64,000 nucleotides of DNA from Cryptomeria japonica (lineage: Eukaryota > Streptophyta > Pinopsida > Cupressales > Cupressaceae). This document shows, one piece after another, positions 11,129 to 23,112 of this stretch. Positions within the stretch are counted from its first letter, which is position 1. Each line of letters begins with the position of its first letter. The notes under the pieces are model-generated. The model was not told the origin of the DNA. It did not search any database and saw nothing but the letters and a program-made list of their open reading frames with translations. The stretch covers positions 211,376,744 through 211,440,743 of the forward strand of contig NC_081411.1 in NCBI RefSeq assembly GCF_030272615.1. The letters are read 5' to 3'. The translations under genes and the position numbers were made by a program.

Positions 11129-13093
11129 ATGAATGTCGATGTGCAGGAGGATCTGCGCGTGTTGCACTTACGCGAGCGCCACCCCGCGACACAGGGATTG
11201 CGAGATCGGTTGACACAGATAGAGATAGACTGTATTGCAGTGACTGGCATGTACAAGGTGATGCACATGCCTGTGATTCGGATGAATCACGGTCTGATCA
11301 CAGCATTGGCAGAGCGATTGCACAGTGAGACGTGTACGTTCCATCTAGCTCAGGGAGAGATGACGGTGACTTTAGAGGACGTATGGCGTATCCTTCGGAT
11401 TTCGATTCGGGGAGAGCTAGTGACATATGATAGATCCTGGGGGACGGTGTCTTGTCAGAGGATTTTTGAGGAGGACGTATACATCGATGATGGCTCGATC
11501 GCATGGGAGGATATAGCGGCACTATATGAGCCCCTTCCAGCAGTTTTGTCAGGGATCGTGGGAGGACTTCTGTGTCCAGACAGGCGGTCACATGGATTGG
11601 CGGTGGGATGGGGATAGGTGATAGAGATGATGGTGACTGAGGGGACTCGATTTGCCTGGGGGTCGTGCATGTTAGCACACATGTATCAGGAGTTACACGA
11701 GGTAGTGTACAGAGGGCAGGGGTCGCTAGCAGTGGGCATGACGCTGCTGCATGTTTGGGCATGGGAGCACCTACCAGTGACTCAACCAGTGAGTCTCAGA
11801 TTCCGAGCCGTGGACCAGCCCTATATGTTTATGTATAGTGGTATGATGAGTCAGCCCCACTTGGGGAAGTTAGAGTGGTGGCGGCGAGCATTGGATGACC
11901 TAGATGCAGTGATCTGGCGGCCATACTTGGAGTGTGAGCCATGGGAGGATGATGCGGAGGCACTACCTTATTGCTTCATGACCCGATTCCTCATTGGGAG
12001 GACCTCGCATCATGTAGAGAGACAGGTGTCGGGACGGGTGATGAGGCAGTTTGGACGGCAGCAGGGACTACCTAGCGGATCAAGGGAGTATGCACGAGTG
12101 ATCCGAGAGCGGTATGCATGGAGTCTAGTACTACCGTATGATCAGGCACTGGCAGAGTTTCAGACACTGCAGGCGAGGCCATGGGACTTACGACCGAGGG
12201 TCATAGATGCAGGGGTTACAACAGAGTATACACAGTATCGGGCGGCGCACCCGATCCTACGGATATCAGACCCAGCTGAGCTGATCCCATCTTTTGAGGA
12301 TGAGAGGGGACGAGGACGGAGAGCAGGAGGCCGAGGAGGAGATGGAGGAGGTGGAGGAGGTGGTGGAGGAGGTGGAGGAGGTGGTGGAGGTGGTGGAGGA
12401 GGTGGAGGAGGTTTGGGGATGCCGAGACAGTGGAGAGGGAGAGGTGGATTACCTCTTCAGATATCACAGGGTCCTTTGATGCAGGGAGGAGTGCAGCTGA
12501 GTGGTAGGGGGATGGAGAGAGAGATCCCAATGGATACAGGTGTAGGAGAGGGTGGTGCAGGGGAGGGAGCTACAGGGGGTGATACAGGTGTGGCAGCCAT
12601 GGGGGAGGGAGCTACAGGGGATCTGCGGGATCATATGATAGGTTATTTGCAGACCCAGGTAGAGAGATTAGAAGCGGAGGTAGCAGCTAGGGATGTGCAG
12701 CTATTTGCATGGGAGTCAGAGCTGACAGTGGTGCTGCGGGAGAGGGATACTGTGGTGGAGAGATTGGCGGAGCTGCAGGAGAGAGTGCGGACTGGAGTAG
12801 GAGCACAGGGTCCTACTGGGGAGATTATGAGGCAGTTTGGGCGAGCACAGGCTGAGATAGAGTACTGGCGAGGATTATATGAGTAGGTAGTGCCATTTAG
12901 TCAGCGAGCTCTCAGTTATACCCAGATGCGGCAGACGAGGTCCGAGCGATCACAGAGGATGCAGAGCAGTGGGGGAGTGATGGGTCCTTTGAGGCGGGAT
13001 AGATCAGGAGATGCAGGAGGGAGTGGGGGGTTCAATGAGGCCTCCACGGAGAGATGGATCAGGTGGGGCAGGCACCAGTGGTGGAGCAGGTAG
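11129..13093 (+). pseudogene. Plant mobile domain (PMD) gene on the strand opposite gag-pol of element B
   Basis: One frame from the first ATG at 11129 to 13093, broken by amber stops at 11615-11617 and 12884-12886. The N-terminal 380 residues match the plant mobile domain: ITALAERLHSETCTFHL, GEMTVTLEDVWRILRI, then after the first stop a WGSCMLAHMYQEL helix and LLHVWAWEHLPV. A Gly-rich tract from a GGA/GGT microsatellite (12340-12415) separates it from a coiled coil (residues near 510-560, ERLEAEVAARDVQLFAWE). PMD proteins occur both as host factors in silencing and as passengers of transposons. Its place between integrase and 3' LTR marks it as the antisense extra ORF of a Tat element. GC content is far above its neighbours. 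Confidence 0.85.
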
Positions 13094-13619
13094 GGGTGGG
13101 GGTGGTACAGCATCTGGCCAGAGTGGCATTTGAGAGAGCATTTTAGCATATGTGTATTGTATCGTTGTCTATTTTTTGGACTGTATCTTGGATGGCTCTT
13201 GATAGCCGATTTTGTAGACTTCATTGTACTCTGATATATGAGTTGATATATATGAGGGGATCCCATATTGTGATGATATGCATGTGATTATGTATGGTCG
13301 TTTATGCATGATGATGATTTATTGCTTAGATGTATATGTATATGGATGCATTTGATGAGATGTTTCTTTTATGCATGATTTATGATGTGAGATACTGACA
13401 GATGAATGCAGTTTTATGATGTATTTGTTTTGTGATGTAATGCTTTATGTATGGAATGCCATGATGATGATGTATGCTTATGTTTTGATGTATGAACAGG
13501 ATTTATGGTAGTTCCTATTGTGATGCAATGATGAGATAATGTTAATGCAATGGTTTGAATGATTGATGTGTATGTATAAATATGCATTTAGATGTGTTTT
13601 TTAGATGAATGTAACATGG

Positions 13620-13742
13620 ATGAACAAAATGTTAAGTGCAAATGTTTATATGATAAACAAAATGTTAAATGAATGCATACGGATAAACAAAATGTAAAGT
13701 ACAAATGTTTATATGATGATATGTTTTAAATGAATGCATACG
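13620..13742. repeat. Tandem duplication of about 61 bp
   Basis: Two imperfect copies of a unit containing AAACAAAATGT, a CAAATGTTTATATGAT core and ending AAATGAATGCATACG. Non-coding, inside element B. Confidence 0.7.
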
Positions 13743-15248
13743 TAAAAATGAATATATTAGATGGTATGAACCAATGTTTAGTAAACAAATGGATCTAAAA
13801 TTTGTTAAATATGTTTTAAGTAAAAATGATAATATGAGGGTACTATAACTTATTTTTGGAATAACTGCACCTTAATGCAATAAATAAAAAAATGGATAAT
13901 GAAACGTAATGTGAAATTACTCCTAAAATGTGCCTAAGAAGATATGTTAATAAATGGATGAATGAATGCGCCTTTTAACTATAAAGAAATGTATGCAGAT
14001 GATAAATGAAGACAATAAAATGATAATGGATAATTGATATGAAATGAATGCTTATTAAATGATTTAATACAATCAAAGATAATTGAATCCCATGAATGGG
14101 TCTAATTATTTATGATTGATGCAATGATGCAAATGATTTTAATGAAAACTAATGTCAACAATGAACTATATGCAATGTTTAAGTTTTTAAGATGACATGA
14201 ATGGACGTAATGCAAGATGCACCTAAATGTAATGATGATATGATCCTGAAGAATGCAAGGTTTTTAAGACTTTGCATGATGCAGTGATGATGTATCAGAG
14301 TACTCGATCGTGATTGTATCCAAGACCAGCTTTTATTAATCATTTTTGCATGTAAAAGCCTACATATGAATGAATGGATGGGTGATATGCAACGGAATGC
14401 AAGATATAAACAGATGAGGTGAAATGACGATCCATAGTGCTCTATTTTCATCATTGAGCTTTAAACTGTTGGAAGAGAATACAAGCATCTTGACACAATG
14501 ATTCAAGATGACCTGAGTATTTCTTTCATGGATTTTTAATATAGCAAGTGAATACAAACGACTTGATATAATGGATCAAGTTGACCAGAGTATTGCTTGC
14601 GGAACATACAAGGATTATCTCCTTTCGTGCATGACTTGGATCATCCTCCTTGATCTTAGGCTGATCAGATCCTAAGACAAGTACATACCGTACTAAGAAA
14701 ATAAAGCCTTTATCCAATTTGGAGGAAGAGGAACCAAAGAATGATCATTGTACCTGCAATCAAACAGCATATATACATAAAGAATAAAGAATAAGGATCC
14801 TTGGTAATGGTTCATGTCCAGATGGTCGAGGTATACGCTGTAGTCAGCAAGCCATAGTGATCTATGACTACATTTTTGCCTATGATCACGTAGCTTAGTG
14901 AACTTCCCACATAGACACCATTAGTACATGCCCCAGAACTTCATCGGAAATAATGCGCAAATGATACAAAACAATGCTGAAAGATTCCGATACAGATAAA
15001 CAAAAGATTGTACTCACAAATCAACCAAGTATTTGATAGCCTAACAGAATTTTCTTGTCAAAGAAAATGTCATCTTGTCTTTGTTTTGATAAGGAAGGAT
15101 GCATCCTTGTTTTTTTTTTAAAGACAGTTTGGATTTTGTTGATGTCGATTGTTTTGGTTGATTGATAAGTGGTCATTTTGTGAGTATTTTGTCAATGTTC
15201 ATTTTGTATCTGATTGGATGAATATGTACAAGATGTTGCCATGTTTTT

Positions 15249-15376
15249 GTGTGATTTTTGATAGGTTTTCCGATGTTTTTGGATTGTGTGAAACATTTTT
15301 GAATGTTTTTGGTATTTTTAGAGGCATTTTTGAATGTTTTTGGATTTTGTGAGACATTTTTGAATGTTTTTGATAT
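15249..15376. repeat. Short tandem repeats of CATTTTTGAATGTTTTTGG type
   Basis: Three or four imperfect copies with alternating GGATTTTGTGAGA and GGTATTTTTAGAGG joints. A related piece recurs at 15728-15785, closer to the end of integrase. Confidence 0.6.
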
Positions 15377-15816
15377 TTTCTAATGATTGCTTGAATGAAG
15401 AACTTTAATGAATCATAAAACAATGGAGAATCCACTTCCATCACTAGGGTAAGGGTATTGCCCCCAGTTTTTAGACCTGACTATGAAAAGGTGAGATGCT
15501 AGACGCATGGAGTACTTTCTTAATTGCAGATCAAATAACAAGCCATGGCTTTGGATGGATGGATGTATGTATGAAGTAAATGTGATCGCATCAAGTCTGA
15601 AAAGATAATGGAGCCATAGCCCTTACGAGTGGCACCTGTTTGCCAGGTTTTCACCATCGCACTTACCCAAGGTGCCACCGGAGTGGTTGTTCACCGTTTG
15701 GATGCATGATTTTTCTTTACTTTTTTTTTTGAATGTTTTTGTATTTTCTTTAGGACATTTTGTGAATGTTTTTGGTATTTTTCTGATATGCAAGGGAGCC
15801 TGATGCTCTGTACACC

Positions 15817-16905
15817 TTAGGTATAAAATCTTTTGAGGTGCATGCTATTGATTGGATCTGCAAGCGGTTCTCCTTCTGGTGTAGCCAACTGATATGCCCC
15901 GGACCCGAATACAGCAGTGACAACATAGGGGCCCAACCAGTTTGATTCAAACTTGCCTTGATGTTCTCTGTTTGGTTGGTTGCGAGGATTTTCTCGAAGA
16001 ACAAGATCACCTACCTCAAATATACGAGATCTAACTCGGTGATTGTAGCTTCTACTCATGCGCTGTTGATAGGCTTTGAGGTGATTGTATGCAGCTTGCC
16101 GCTTCTCATCGAGTAACTCCAAGTCCTGAAGACGGGATACTCTGTATGCTTCATCATTGATGAGATTGTGCAATGAAACTCGTAAGGATGGTATCTCAAC
16201 CTCAATAGGTAAGATAGCTTCAGCACCATAGACCAATGAATAAGGAGTTGCACCTGTAGGGGTCCGAATGCTAGTTCGATATGCCCATAGCGCTGGATTC
16301 AATTGAACATGCCAATCACGGCCGGCATCATTGACTGTCTTCTTTAGGATCCTCAATATGTTTTTATTGGATGCTTCGGCCTGACCATTGCCTTGTGGGT
16401 AATAGGGAGTGGAAAAGCGGTGTTGGATATGAAATTTCTCACAAAGCTCATGGACATCCTGATTTTTGAAAGGAAGACCGTTATCTGTGACAATGGACAT
16501 GGGCACACCATACCGGCAGATGATGTAGTTGAGGATGAATGAGGCGATCTGCTTGCCGGTGACTTGGGTAAGTGGAACAGCTTCGATCCACTTGGTGAAA
16601 TATTCGGTGGCGGTAATAATGAATTTATGGCCGTTGGATGAAAATGGATGAATTTTACCCACAAGGTCAAGGCCCCATTGACAAAAAGGTCATGGTGTTG
16701 TGATTGGTTGCAGTTCTTGTGCTGGTGCATGTATCAGGTCACCATGAATTTGACATTTCTTGCATTTCCTGACAAAGTAGTAGGAATCCTTTTCCATAGA
16801 TGGCCAATAGTATCCAGCTCGCATGATCTTCTTGGCTAGTGATGGACCACTTGAGTGAGTCCCGCAAATTCCTTCATGTACTTCTTCCAAAGCCTTTGTT
16901 ATCTC
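15817..16905 (-). pseudogene. Integrase of element B
   Basis: The C-terminal part of the pol frame. The H2C2 zinc-binding region lies at 16738-16880 (HEGICGTHSS, then CKKCQIHGD). After a TGA at 16687-16689 (TPW of relatives reads TP-stop) comes the catalytic core: TEYFTKWIEAVPL, IVTDNGLPF, YYPQGNGQAEASNKNILRIL with the final Glu. So the second Asp and the Glu are present. The C-terminal arm carries a GPYVVTAVFGSGAYQL chromo-like strand. It would join the element's ends to nuclear DNA. Only the single stop in this part breaks it. Confidence 0.85.
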
Positions 16906-17177
16906 ATCTTGTTCCAGACATCGAAGGAGAGTACCATCAAGACTACGTCGGTATAGGGTTTCGGCAATAATGGTATATCGAGCAGTTTGGCAAATGAAGG
17001 TTTTACGTTGGTTATTTGATTGGTTGGGAGGAAGGGTGTGATCGCGGAGATAGGTGTAGAAATCACCGTACCATGGGGATTCAGAACCGACAAGGTGACA
17101 TATCATTTCAGATTCGGGGATATCATAAGCGGGAATCCAAAGCTGTTCTACCAAGAACTCGTAGCGTGTTGAATTCT

Positions 17178-17574
17178 GTGGAAGATCTAGGAGAGATGCG
17201 ATGGTAGCCATAGCGTCAGCAGCTCGATTCTGATCTCTTGGTATCTGCTCAAAAGTGATAGTAGTAAATGATGTCTTTAGACTGTCCACCATTTGCTTGT
17301 ATGGCATGAGTTTATCATCTTTGGTTTGATACTCATCTGTTGCTTGTCGAATAACCAGTTGTGAGTCACCATATACTTGTAGTTCTTTTAATTTTCATTG
17401 TATGGCTAGCTTGAGTCCTGTGATCAAGGCCTCATACTCTGCTATGTTGTTTGTGCATGGAAATGTGAGCCTGTAAGACTTCGGAATGCTATCACCCTGA
17501 GGTGTGATAAACAAAATGCCTGCCCCCGAGCCGTGCCTAGTGTATGAACCATCAAAATATAGTTTCCATGATTG
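17178..17574 (-). pseudogene. Second (archaeal-type) RNase H of element B
   Basis: WKLYFDGSYTRHGSGAGILF gives the first Asp, NNIAEYEALITGLKLA the Glu and VYGDSQLVIRQ the second Asp. RDQNRAADAMATIASLL closes the domain with the fourth acidic residue. All expected catalytic residues are visible. A TGA at about 17392 interrupts the middle. It lies after the first RNase H and before integrase, the standard Tat order, unlike the order in elements A and F of this window. Confidence 0.85.
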
Positions 17575-17651
17575 TGCTTCTGTAATCATGAATATCTCTT
17601 CATCTGGAAAATTGGAAATGAGAGGATGATCGCCTATGAGGGGCGCATTGG

Positions 17652-18015
17652 CCAACTGATCTGCAATGACTTGACCTTTGATAGCTTTACGGTCCACGTA
17701 CTCGATGTCAAATTCACTTAAAATCATCACCCATTTGGCCAAGCGACCTGTCAATGCTGCTTTGCTGAGTAAATACTTGAGTGGATCAATCTTTGCAATG
17801 AGTTGTACCTTGTGCGTCAACAGATAGTGTCGCAATTTAGTGGCTGCCAGGATTACTGCTAGGCAAGCTCGCTCAATAGGTGTGTAATTGAGTTCATAGC
17901 CAACCAGTGTACGAGAGATGTAGTATACAACACACTCTTTGCCTTCTGCATTATGTTGTGCCAGTAATACACCTAATGTTGTACTTGTCGCTGAGATATA
18001 AAGTAACAACGGTCT
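17652..18015 (-). pseudogene. First RNase H domain (RT-linked) of element B
   Basis: PLLLYISATSTTLGVLLAQ starts the domain where an active enzyme has an Asp in the first strand; here that residue is not Asp. Next come VVYYISRTLVGYELNY, IERACLAVILAATKLRHY and SEFDIEYVDRKAIKGQVIAD. Loss of the first acidic residue in this domain is common in Tat elements that gained the second RNase H, so it probably serves as a connection domain here. Confidence 0.8.
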
Positions 18016-19060
18016 ACTTGGATCTGGTGGCATCAACAATGGGGGATTCATGAGATAGTCTTTAAGTGCCTGAAATGCTTGCTGGCATCTATCATCCCAC
18101 TGAAAGCGGACGTTCTTGTGTAGCAGGTGTGTGAATGGGTGACACTTATCAGCCAATTGTGTAATGAATCTGCGGATAGATTGAAGCCGTCCTTGTAGTG
18201 TCCTTAGCTGACTGATATTCCTTGGTGGTGGCATGTCCATGATAGCTTTAACCTTTGCTGGATCGACCTCAATACCTTTGCTTGAGACAATATATCCTAG
18301 AAGCTTCCCGGAGGTCACTCCAAAGACACATTTCTTTGGGTTGAGTCAAACATGGTATTGTTCCAGTCTATCAAAGATTTTATCTAAGATGTGAAGATGT
18401 CCTTCTCTAGTAAGTGATTTTGCTAGTAAATCATCCACATAATCTTCCATCATAGTATGCATCATGTCATGGAAGATGGTGGTCATTGCTCGTTGATAGG
18501 TCGCTCCTGCATTCTTTAGACCAAAAGGCATTACATTCCAACAGTATGTACCCCATGGACATGTGAAGGCTGTCTTATGTTGGTCCTTTGGTGCGATCTT
18601 TATTTGATTGTATCTTGAAAAGCCATCCATGAGTGAAAGCATGGCATGTCCTGCTCTCAAATCTACTATGATGTCGATATTTGGTAGAGGGAAGTCATCC
18701 TTAGGACATGCCTTATTCAAATCTCTGAAGTCCGTACAAATGCGGATGCCCCCTTTTGGTTTGCCGACTAGCACAATGTTAGAGATCCATTCTGCATAAT
18801 CAATTGGTCTAATGAAACCAACATCCAAGAGTTTCTTGAGTTCTGTTTTGACTAGTACGGCAATCTGAGGATGCATCTTACGAAGCTTCTACTTGATAGG
18901 TTTGGCTCCTTTTGCTACTGTGAGATGATGCATGACTAAATCTGGATCAAGCCCAGGCATGTCTGCATATGACCATGCAAAGTTGATCTGGCGCTGCTGG
19001 AAGAACTCGATAAATTGAGGCTATTCCTCTGGAGTGAGAAGAGATGCCAGATGTATGATA
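18016..19060 (-). pseudogene. Reverse transcriptase of element B
   Basis: Starts with FIEFFQQRQINFAWSYADMP. Then AEWISNIVLVGKPKGGIRIC, TDFRDLNKACPKDDFPLPNI, LMDGFSRYNQIKI, TAFTCPWGTYCWNVMPFGLK and the catalytic EDYVDDLLAKS, with both active-site Asp residues intact. The thumb follows with GKLLGYIVSSKGIEV. In-frame stops fall near 19021 (TAG), 18890 (PIK-stop-KL, Gln in relatives) and 18343 (HV-stop-LNPKK). No frameshift. Confidence 0.9.
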
Positions 19061-20538
19061 TGAGGATTTTCAGGAGTCCCCACATTGTATTCTTTGGTCT
19101 CCTCAATGAGGATCGTTGATCATTCCTGTTGTGTATTAGCAGGGAGAATGTCAAACCCTTCATCCTCAGGCGCCTCAGAGAGGTTTTCACCATTGGATAC
19201 GCTCTTTCTTTTTACTTTTGTTGGATCAAACAGTGCCACAGTGTGGTTTTCACTGGAAGATCCATGTTTTAATGTTATATTTTTGCAGCTGAAGGGTTTG
19301 GCATCCACCCCGAAGTATGCTGCGCTATTAAGTTCAATGGTGAATCCAGCTTTGTGATCCCCGCTTGGTAGATTATCCCTTAATTCCAAAAAGTCAATGA
19401 TAGCCTCATCATTTTGGAAGAGGTCAAGACATGGGGGATTTGGTTGGTTCCATTCGATGAGTTCAGGGTGGATAATGGGCATTACTTCATCGATTAAGTT
19501 AAGTGTGGGAGATGTATCAGTGAGGGTTAAGATAGTGTGGTGAAGGTCATTGATGGTACTCTCCCTATCAGAATCAGGCGTAGGATGAGACGTAGGGTCT
19601 GTGGAAGATGTTTCCAGCTCAGGTACCCAAGTGGTCTTTATCTGTGCTTCTCCATAAATAGGGATGTCTTTGCATGGCGGAGGTGGTGATGTGTCTTCCT
19701 CATCTGAAGTGTTAAGCTATACAGAATCAAATTCCCACTCATGTGAGTCGGTCTCTGAATCACTTTCCAGCATCCGATTGCTATACCATACTGGGATGTC
19801 GCTGGAGTTGAATACTGCAGGCATGATTGGTTTGTGTACCTTTGTGGTGATCGGTGCTGCAGGAACCGTGATGGGGATTAAAGGATTTGTCACTGGAAGT
19901 ATCGACAGTGTTGATTTAGTGGTTTCTATTGGAATGGCTGGTGCCATAGATGCTGCTGCGGGTTCTAATACAGTTGTGGCTGCGAATGATTTTATTGATG
20001 TGATGGTTGCCGTGGATGGGATTACTGGTTCGATTGGTGGGATGTTTGGCATTGGTGATGGTTGCGGTGGAGTTGTGAGCCTTGATGGGGCAGTGGGGAT
20101 ATGACTTGATGGTGCTTTGATTATGAAAGGTGTCCTCTTTGTCATAGGTGGGCAAAATGGTTTGCTGGGTTTTCCTTTGAATCTGAGTTTAGGAAGGATC
20201 TCTTTTTCAAATCCTAGGCCTATATTACCTTTGGGCTTGAACTCTGGCAGCAGCGGTTCATGTCGTCCTTGTTTGTAGTATCCCAAAGCACTCTGACCAT
20301 CATATCCCATTCTTTGCATAATGAGGAGGCCTTTGCCATACTGTTCTGTAGGAAGTGGAACTCACGGTATGTTAGTGGTGATGGGATCTTTATAGATCCA
20401 GTCCGCTAGGTCCTCATCTTGTGTTTCTTCCTCTTGACTCTTTCCAAGGATAAAAGGCATCAAAGCACATGCGGGTGTGACTATGGGTTTTTGGAGTAAC
20501 TACTGTGGTTTACCATGTGTTCTAGGGGAAGTGGGCAT
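19061..20538 (-). pseudogene. Pol spacer of element B with G-patch
   Basis: It lies between protease and RT in the same frame. A G-patch motif is at 20200-20319 (MQRMGYDGQSALG, then KGNIGLGFEKE), a glycine-rich RNA-binding module found after the protease in some retroelements. The following part (to 19717) is Pro/Thr/Ile-rich with many short repeats of AP-IP type, then an acidic patch SDSETDSHEWEFDSV. The piece 19120-19482 carries NSAAYFGVDAKPF, of unknown role. Stops by my reading: near 20536, 20500, 20365, 19714 and 19117. Confidence 0.65.
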
Positions 20539-21560
20539 CTATCCCACACAAAAGAGTTGACTCAAATTGTATTCTCTGGGACCTTCCTCTGCGACTTTCA
20601 TTTTAAGCTTTTCTTGCTTGGGTATAGGGGTGTTCGAACTGGCAAGAGAGGTGGGATTTACATATGATGTGGAGGAAATGGCTTCCCTATTATTAGGAAC
20701 AGTAATCTCTGGTTGATGACTGATATTATGGCAAAAAGCAAAGGGATTTGCATCGCCCAGGATTGTGATCTCTACACCATTATGTGGGAACTTGATACAT
20801 TGATGGTAGGTAGATGGAACGGCTTGCATGGCATGTATCCAAGGTCTTCCTAACAATAGATTATATCACAGAGGAAGGTCCAGCACTTGACAAATTATGT
20901 GCTTTACCACAGGGCCCACTCGGATTGGTAGTACCACAGCTCCTTTGGATGAACGCTCTGCATCATCATAGGCCTTGATGGTGATCTTCTTGCGAGGATC
21001 CACCGATTCTATTGCATATCCCAATGCTGTGACCAACTGTAGTGTACAAATGTTTAGGCTTGCTCCATTATCTATCAAGACTCGCTTGATCCTGTGTTGG
21101 TTGATAAAGCCTTCAATGTGTAGCGAAGCATTATGAGGTTGTTGGAACGAAGAGTTGTCACTTTCAGAAAAAGTGAGACAAGGTGATGACTTGAGACTTC
21201 CAACCATGGCTTGAAATTGGTCCGTATTCAGGTTTGCAGGGACTGACGCCTCTTGGAGTGCTTGATCCAAGATTTTTTTATGAGATGGTGATAGGTGTAA
21301 TAGCTCTAAAATGGATATGAGCACAGGGGTTTTGTCTAATTGTTCCACAAGGTTATATTGCTTTGGGACGGAGGTGGTGCCCTGTGGAGCTGCTTTGATG
21401 GTGACCTTGCCACGACGTGTAACAACATTGCAATTTGAGGTGGGATTTTTGAAGGTTATAGTTGCAACTTGTTCACTGGCATCATACAGGTGATTTACAG
21501 TGTAGTTATACGCAGCCTGCGTATAATCAGTGGTATCGGTGCCTTGCCTGGAAGTGGAAG
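20539..21560 (-). pseudogene. Protease of element B
   Basis: The active-site strand near 21055-21090 reads RVLIDNGASLNICTL, with D-N-G where most retropepsins have D-S-G or D-T-G. It is followed by ITIKAYDDAERSSKGAVVLP (flap) and IRVGPVVKHIICQVLDLPL. After a TGA at about 20863 comes [16 protein letters not shown], the second conserved block. Upstream, YNLVEQLDKTPVLIS and LDQALQEASVP precede the domain as in element E. Confidence 0.75.
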
Positions 21561-23112
21561 GACCCCTTTGATCTTGTGATGGAAGTGGATTCTTAAACAT
21601 CAAATGATCATTATTTGTTGTTTTTGGGTCATGTCCTTCAATTTCAATTTCTCCACGATCAATAAGATCTTGAATGAGATCTTTCAATCGGTGACAATTA
21701 CTTGTCTTGTGTCCTCTTCCTTGATGGAACTCACAGTGTTCAGTATCTCTCCACCATGCCGGTTTGACTTGAGGCTCATAGTTGGATAGTTTAGGTAGAG
21801 TGATCAAATTCTGAGAAATGAGTTGTTGCATCACTGTTTCAATGGGTTCCCCTAAGGGAGTGTATGTGTGTTTTTGTTTTTGTGGACGAGGTCTTGGTTC
21901 ATCATGAGATGTGATGCGACCTTGATTATTTGTGTTATTTTGAGGTGGAGGATTTTGTCCTGCAAATCGAACCACAGGTTGTGCATTTTGAATAGTCCGA
22001 GCATCCACAACTCCATCATTGACAATATTCTTGTTTTTGTTCCAAAAGTTCGGTTTATCACTATTGAAGTGCGGGCGAGGACCATCTTTTGGTTCATTAA
22101 ATATTTTGATGAGTCCTTTCTTGATGAGTGCCCTTTCACATTTTAAACCCTTGGTGATCATATCGTAAAAGGAGTCTGTGTCTTTGACATCCAAGTGAAA
22201 TTCCATTTCTTCATTTAAGTTGGAAATGAAAATTTCCACTAGTTCTCATTCAGGTAACTGAAGAGAACGTCTGCTAGACATTTGGCACCATCGTTGCAGG
22301 AATACTGAGAATAATTCACCTAGTTTTTGTTTGGTATTGCATAGATCAGCCATGGTGATGTCGCGTTCAATATTATAAGAGTAATGAGATAGGAACTTTT
22401 GGATGAGTTCCTCAAATGTTCTAATGCCACCTGGTAGTCAGGCAAACCATGATGTGGTTGTTCCTCCCAAGCTTTGGGGAAAAAGGCGCATTAGGTATGT
22501 GTCCTCATAAGCCACTTCGAGACAAGCGGAATGAAATTCTCGGACATGATCACAGGGATCCCCCTTTCCTCTATATTTTTCGAATTTTGGTGTTTCGAAC
22601 CTGCGTGGAAAGGGTGGCATATAAAGATTCCTATCAAAAGGATAGGGATAGATGTCGTTAAGTGAGAATTGATTGGTCTTAACACAACTATGAAGTTGTT
22701 GGGCGAGATTCTCGACTTGTTGCCGCAACATCTCCATTTCATTTGGAGGAGGAGGTGGTGGATTACCTCGAGGAATGTTATATCTGATTTGATTTCTACC
22801 CCTTTCCTCCTCATGGCGACTTTGTCTTTCTGATGCTTGTCTTAATTGGGCAAGATCAAAGTCAGAGGGGAGTTTGGCTCCTTCTTGAGCGAGTTTTAAG
22901 AAGTGAGCATCCGCATTGCTCCTGAGTATTTCATCAAACAATCTGTTAAAATGAGGGTTATGCTGAACCCTTTCGATTGTTGAAGGAGTGGGAGTACTTG
23001 GGTTTTCGTCATTTACATTTCCTCCAAGTGCTTCTTGAAATTCATTGAGGTTGTCCTCTTCTTCCTCAATTTCTATTTCTCGTTGCCTTGATCGCGATCG
23101 AGTTTGAGCCAT
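21561..23112 (-). pseudogene. Gag of element B
   Basis: Starts at ATG 23112 with MAQTRSRSRQREIEIEEEED. A Pro run and heptad-like EMEMLRQQVENLAQQL follow. The capsid core begins PFPRRFETPKFEKYRGKGDP with DHVREFHSACLEV. It continues through a TGA at 22438 as FEELIQKFLSHYSY, and SVFLQRWCQM, then a TGA near 22244. A zinc-binding motif near 21700-21745 is CEFHQGRGHKTSNC, that is CX2HX4HX4C with His for the second Cys, as usual in Tat gag. It would form the particle and bind genomic RNA. Confidence 0.85.

Larger units (their letters stand above)
13094..15816. other. AT-rich non-coding spacer of element B between PMD gene and integrase
   Basis: No credible gene. 13260-14200 is rich in ATGATG and ATGAATG words. 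A tandem duplication occupies 13620-13742, and a short TTTTTGAATG repeat 15249-15376. The small open frames on either strand follow these repeats and have no domain features. The stretch holds the 3' ends of the two convergent transcription units (PMD gene from the left, gag-pol from the right). I could not pick out poly(A) signals with confidence. Confidence 0.5.

Noticed and set aside
12216-12530. Minus-strand His/Leu repeat ORF
   Set aside because: Reverse reading of the GGA/GGT microsatellite that codes the Gly tract in the PMD gene.
15149-15352. ORF with repeated FG-FE-F words
   Set aside because: Produced by the TTTTTGAATG tandem repeat.
19664-20104. Plus-strand ORF of 146 codons, Gly/Val/Ala-rich
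   Set aside because: Antisense shadow of the Pro-rich spacer in gag-pol of element B; composition follows from the other strand.
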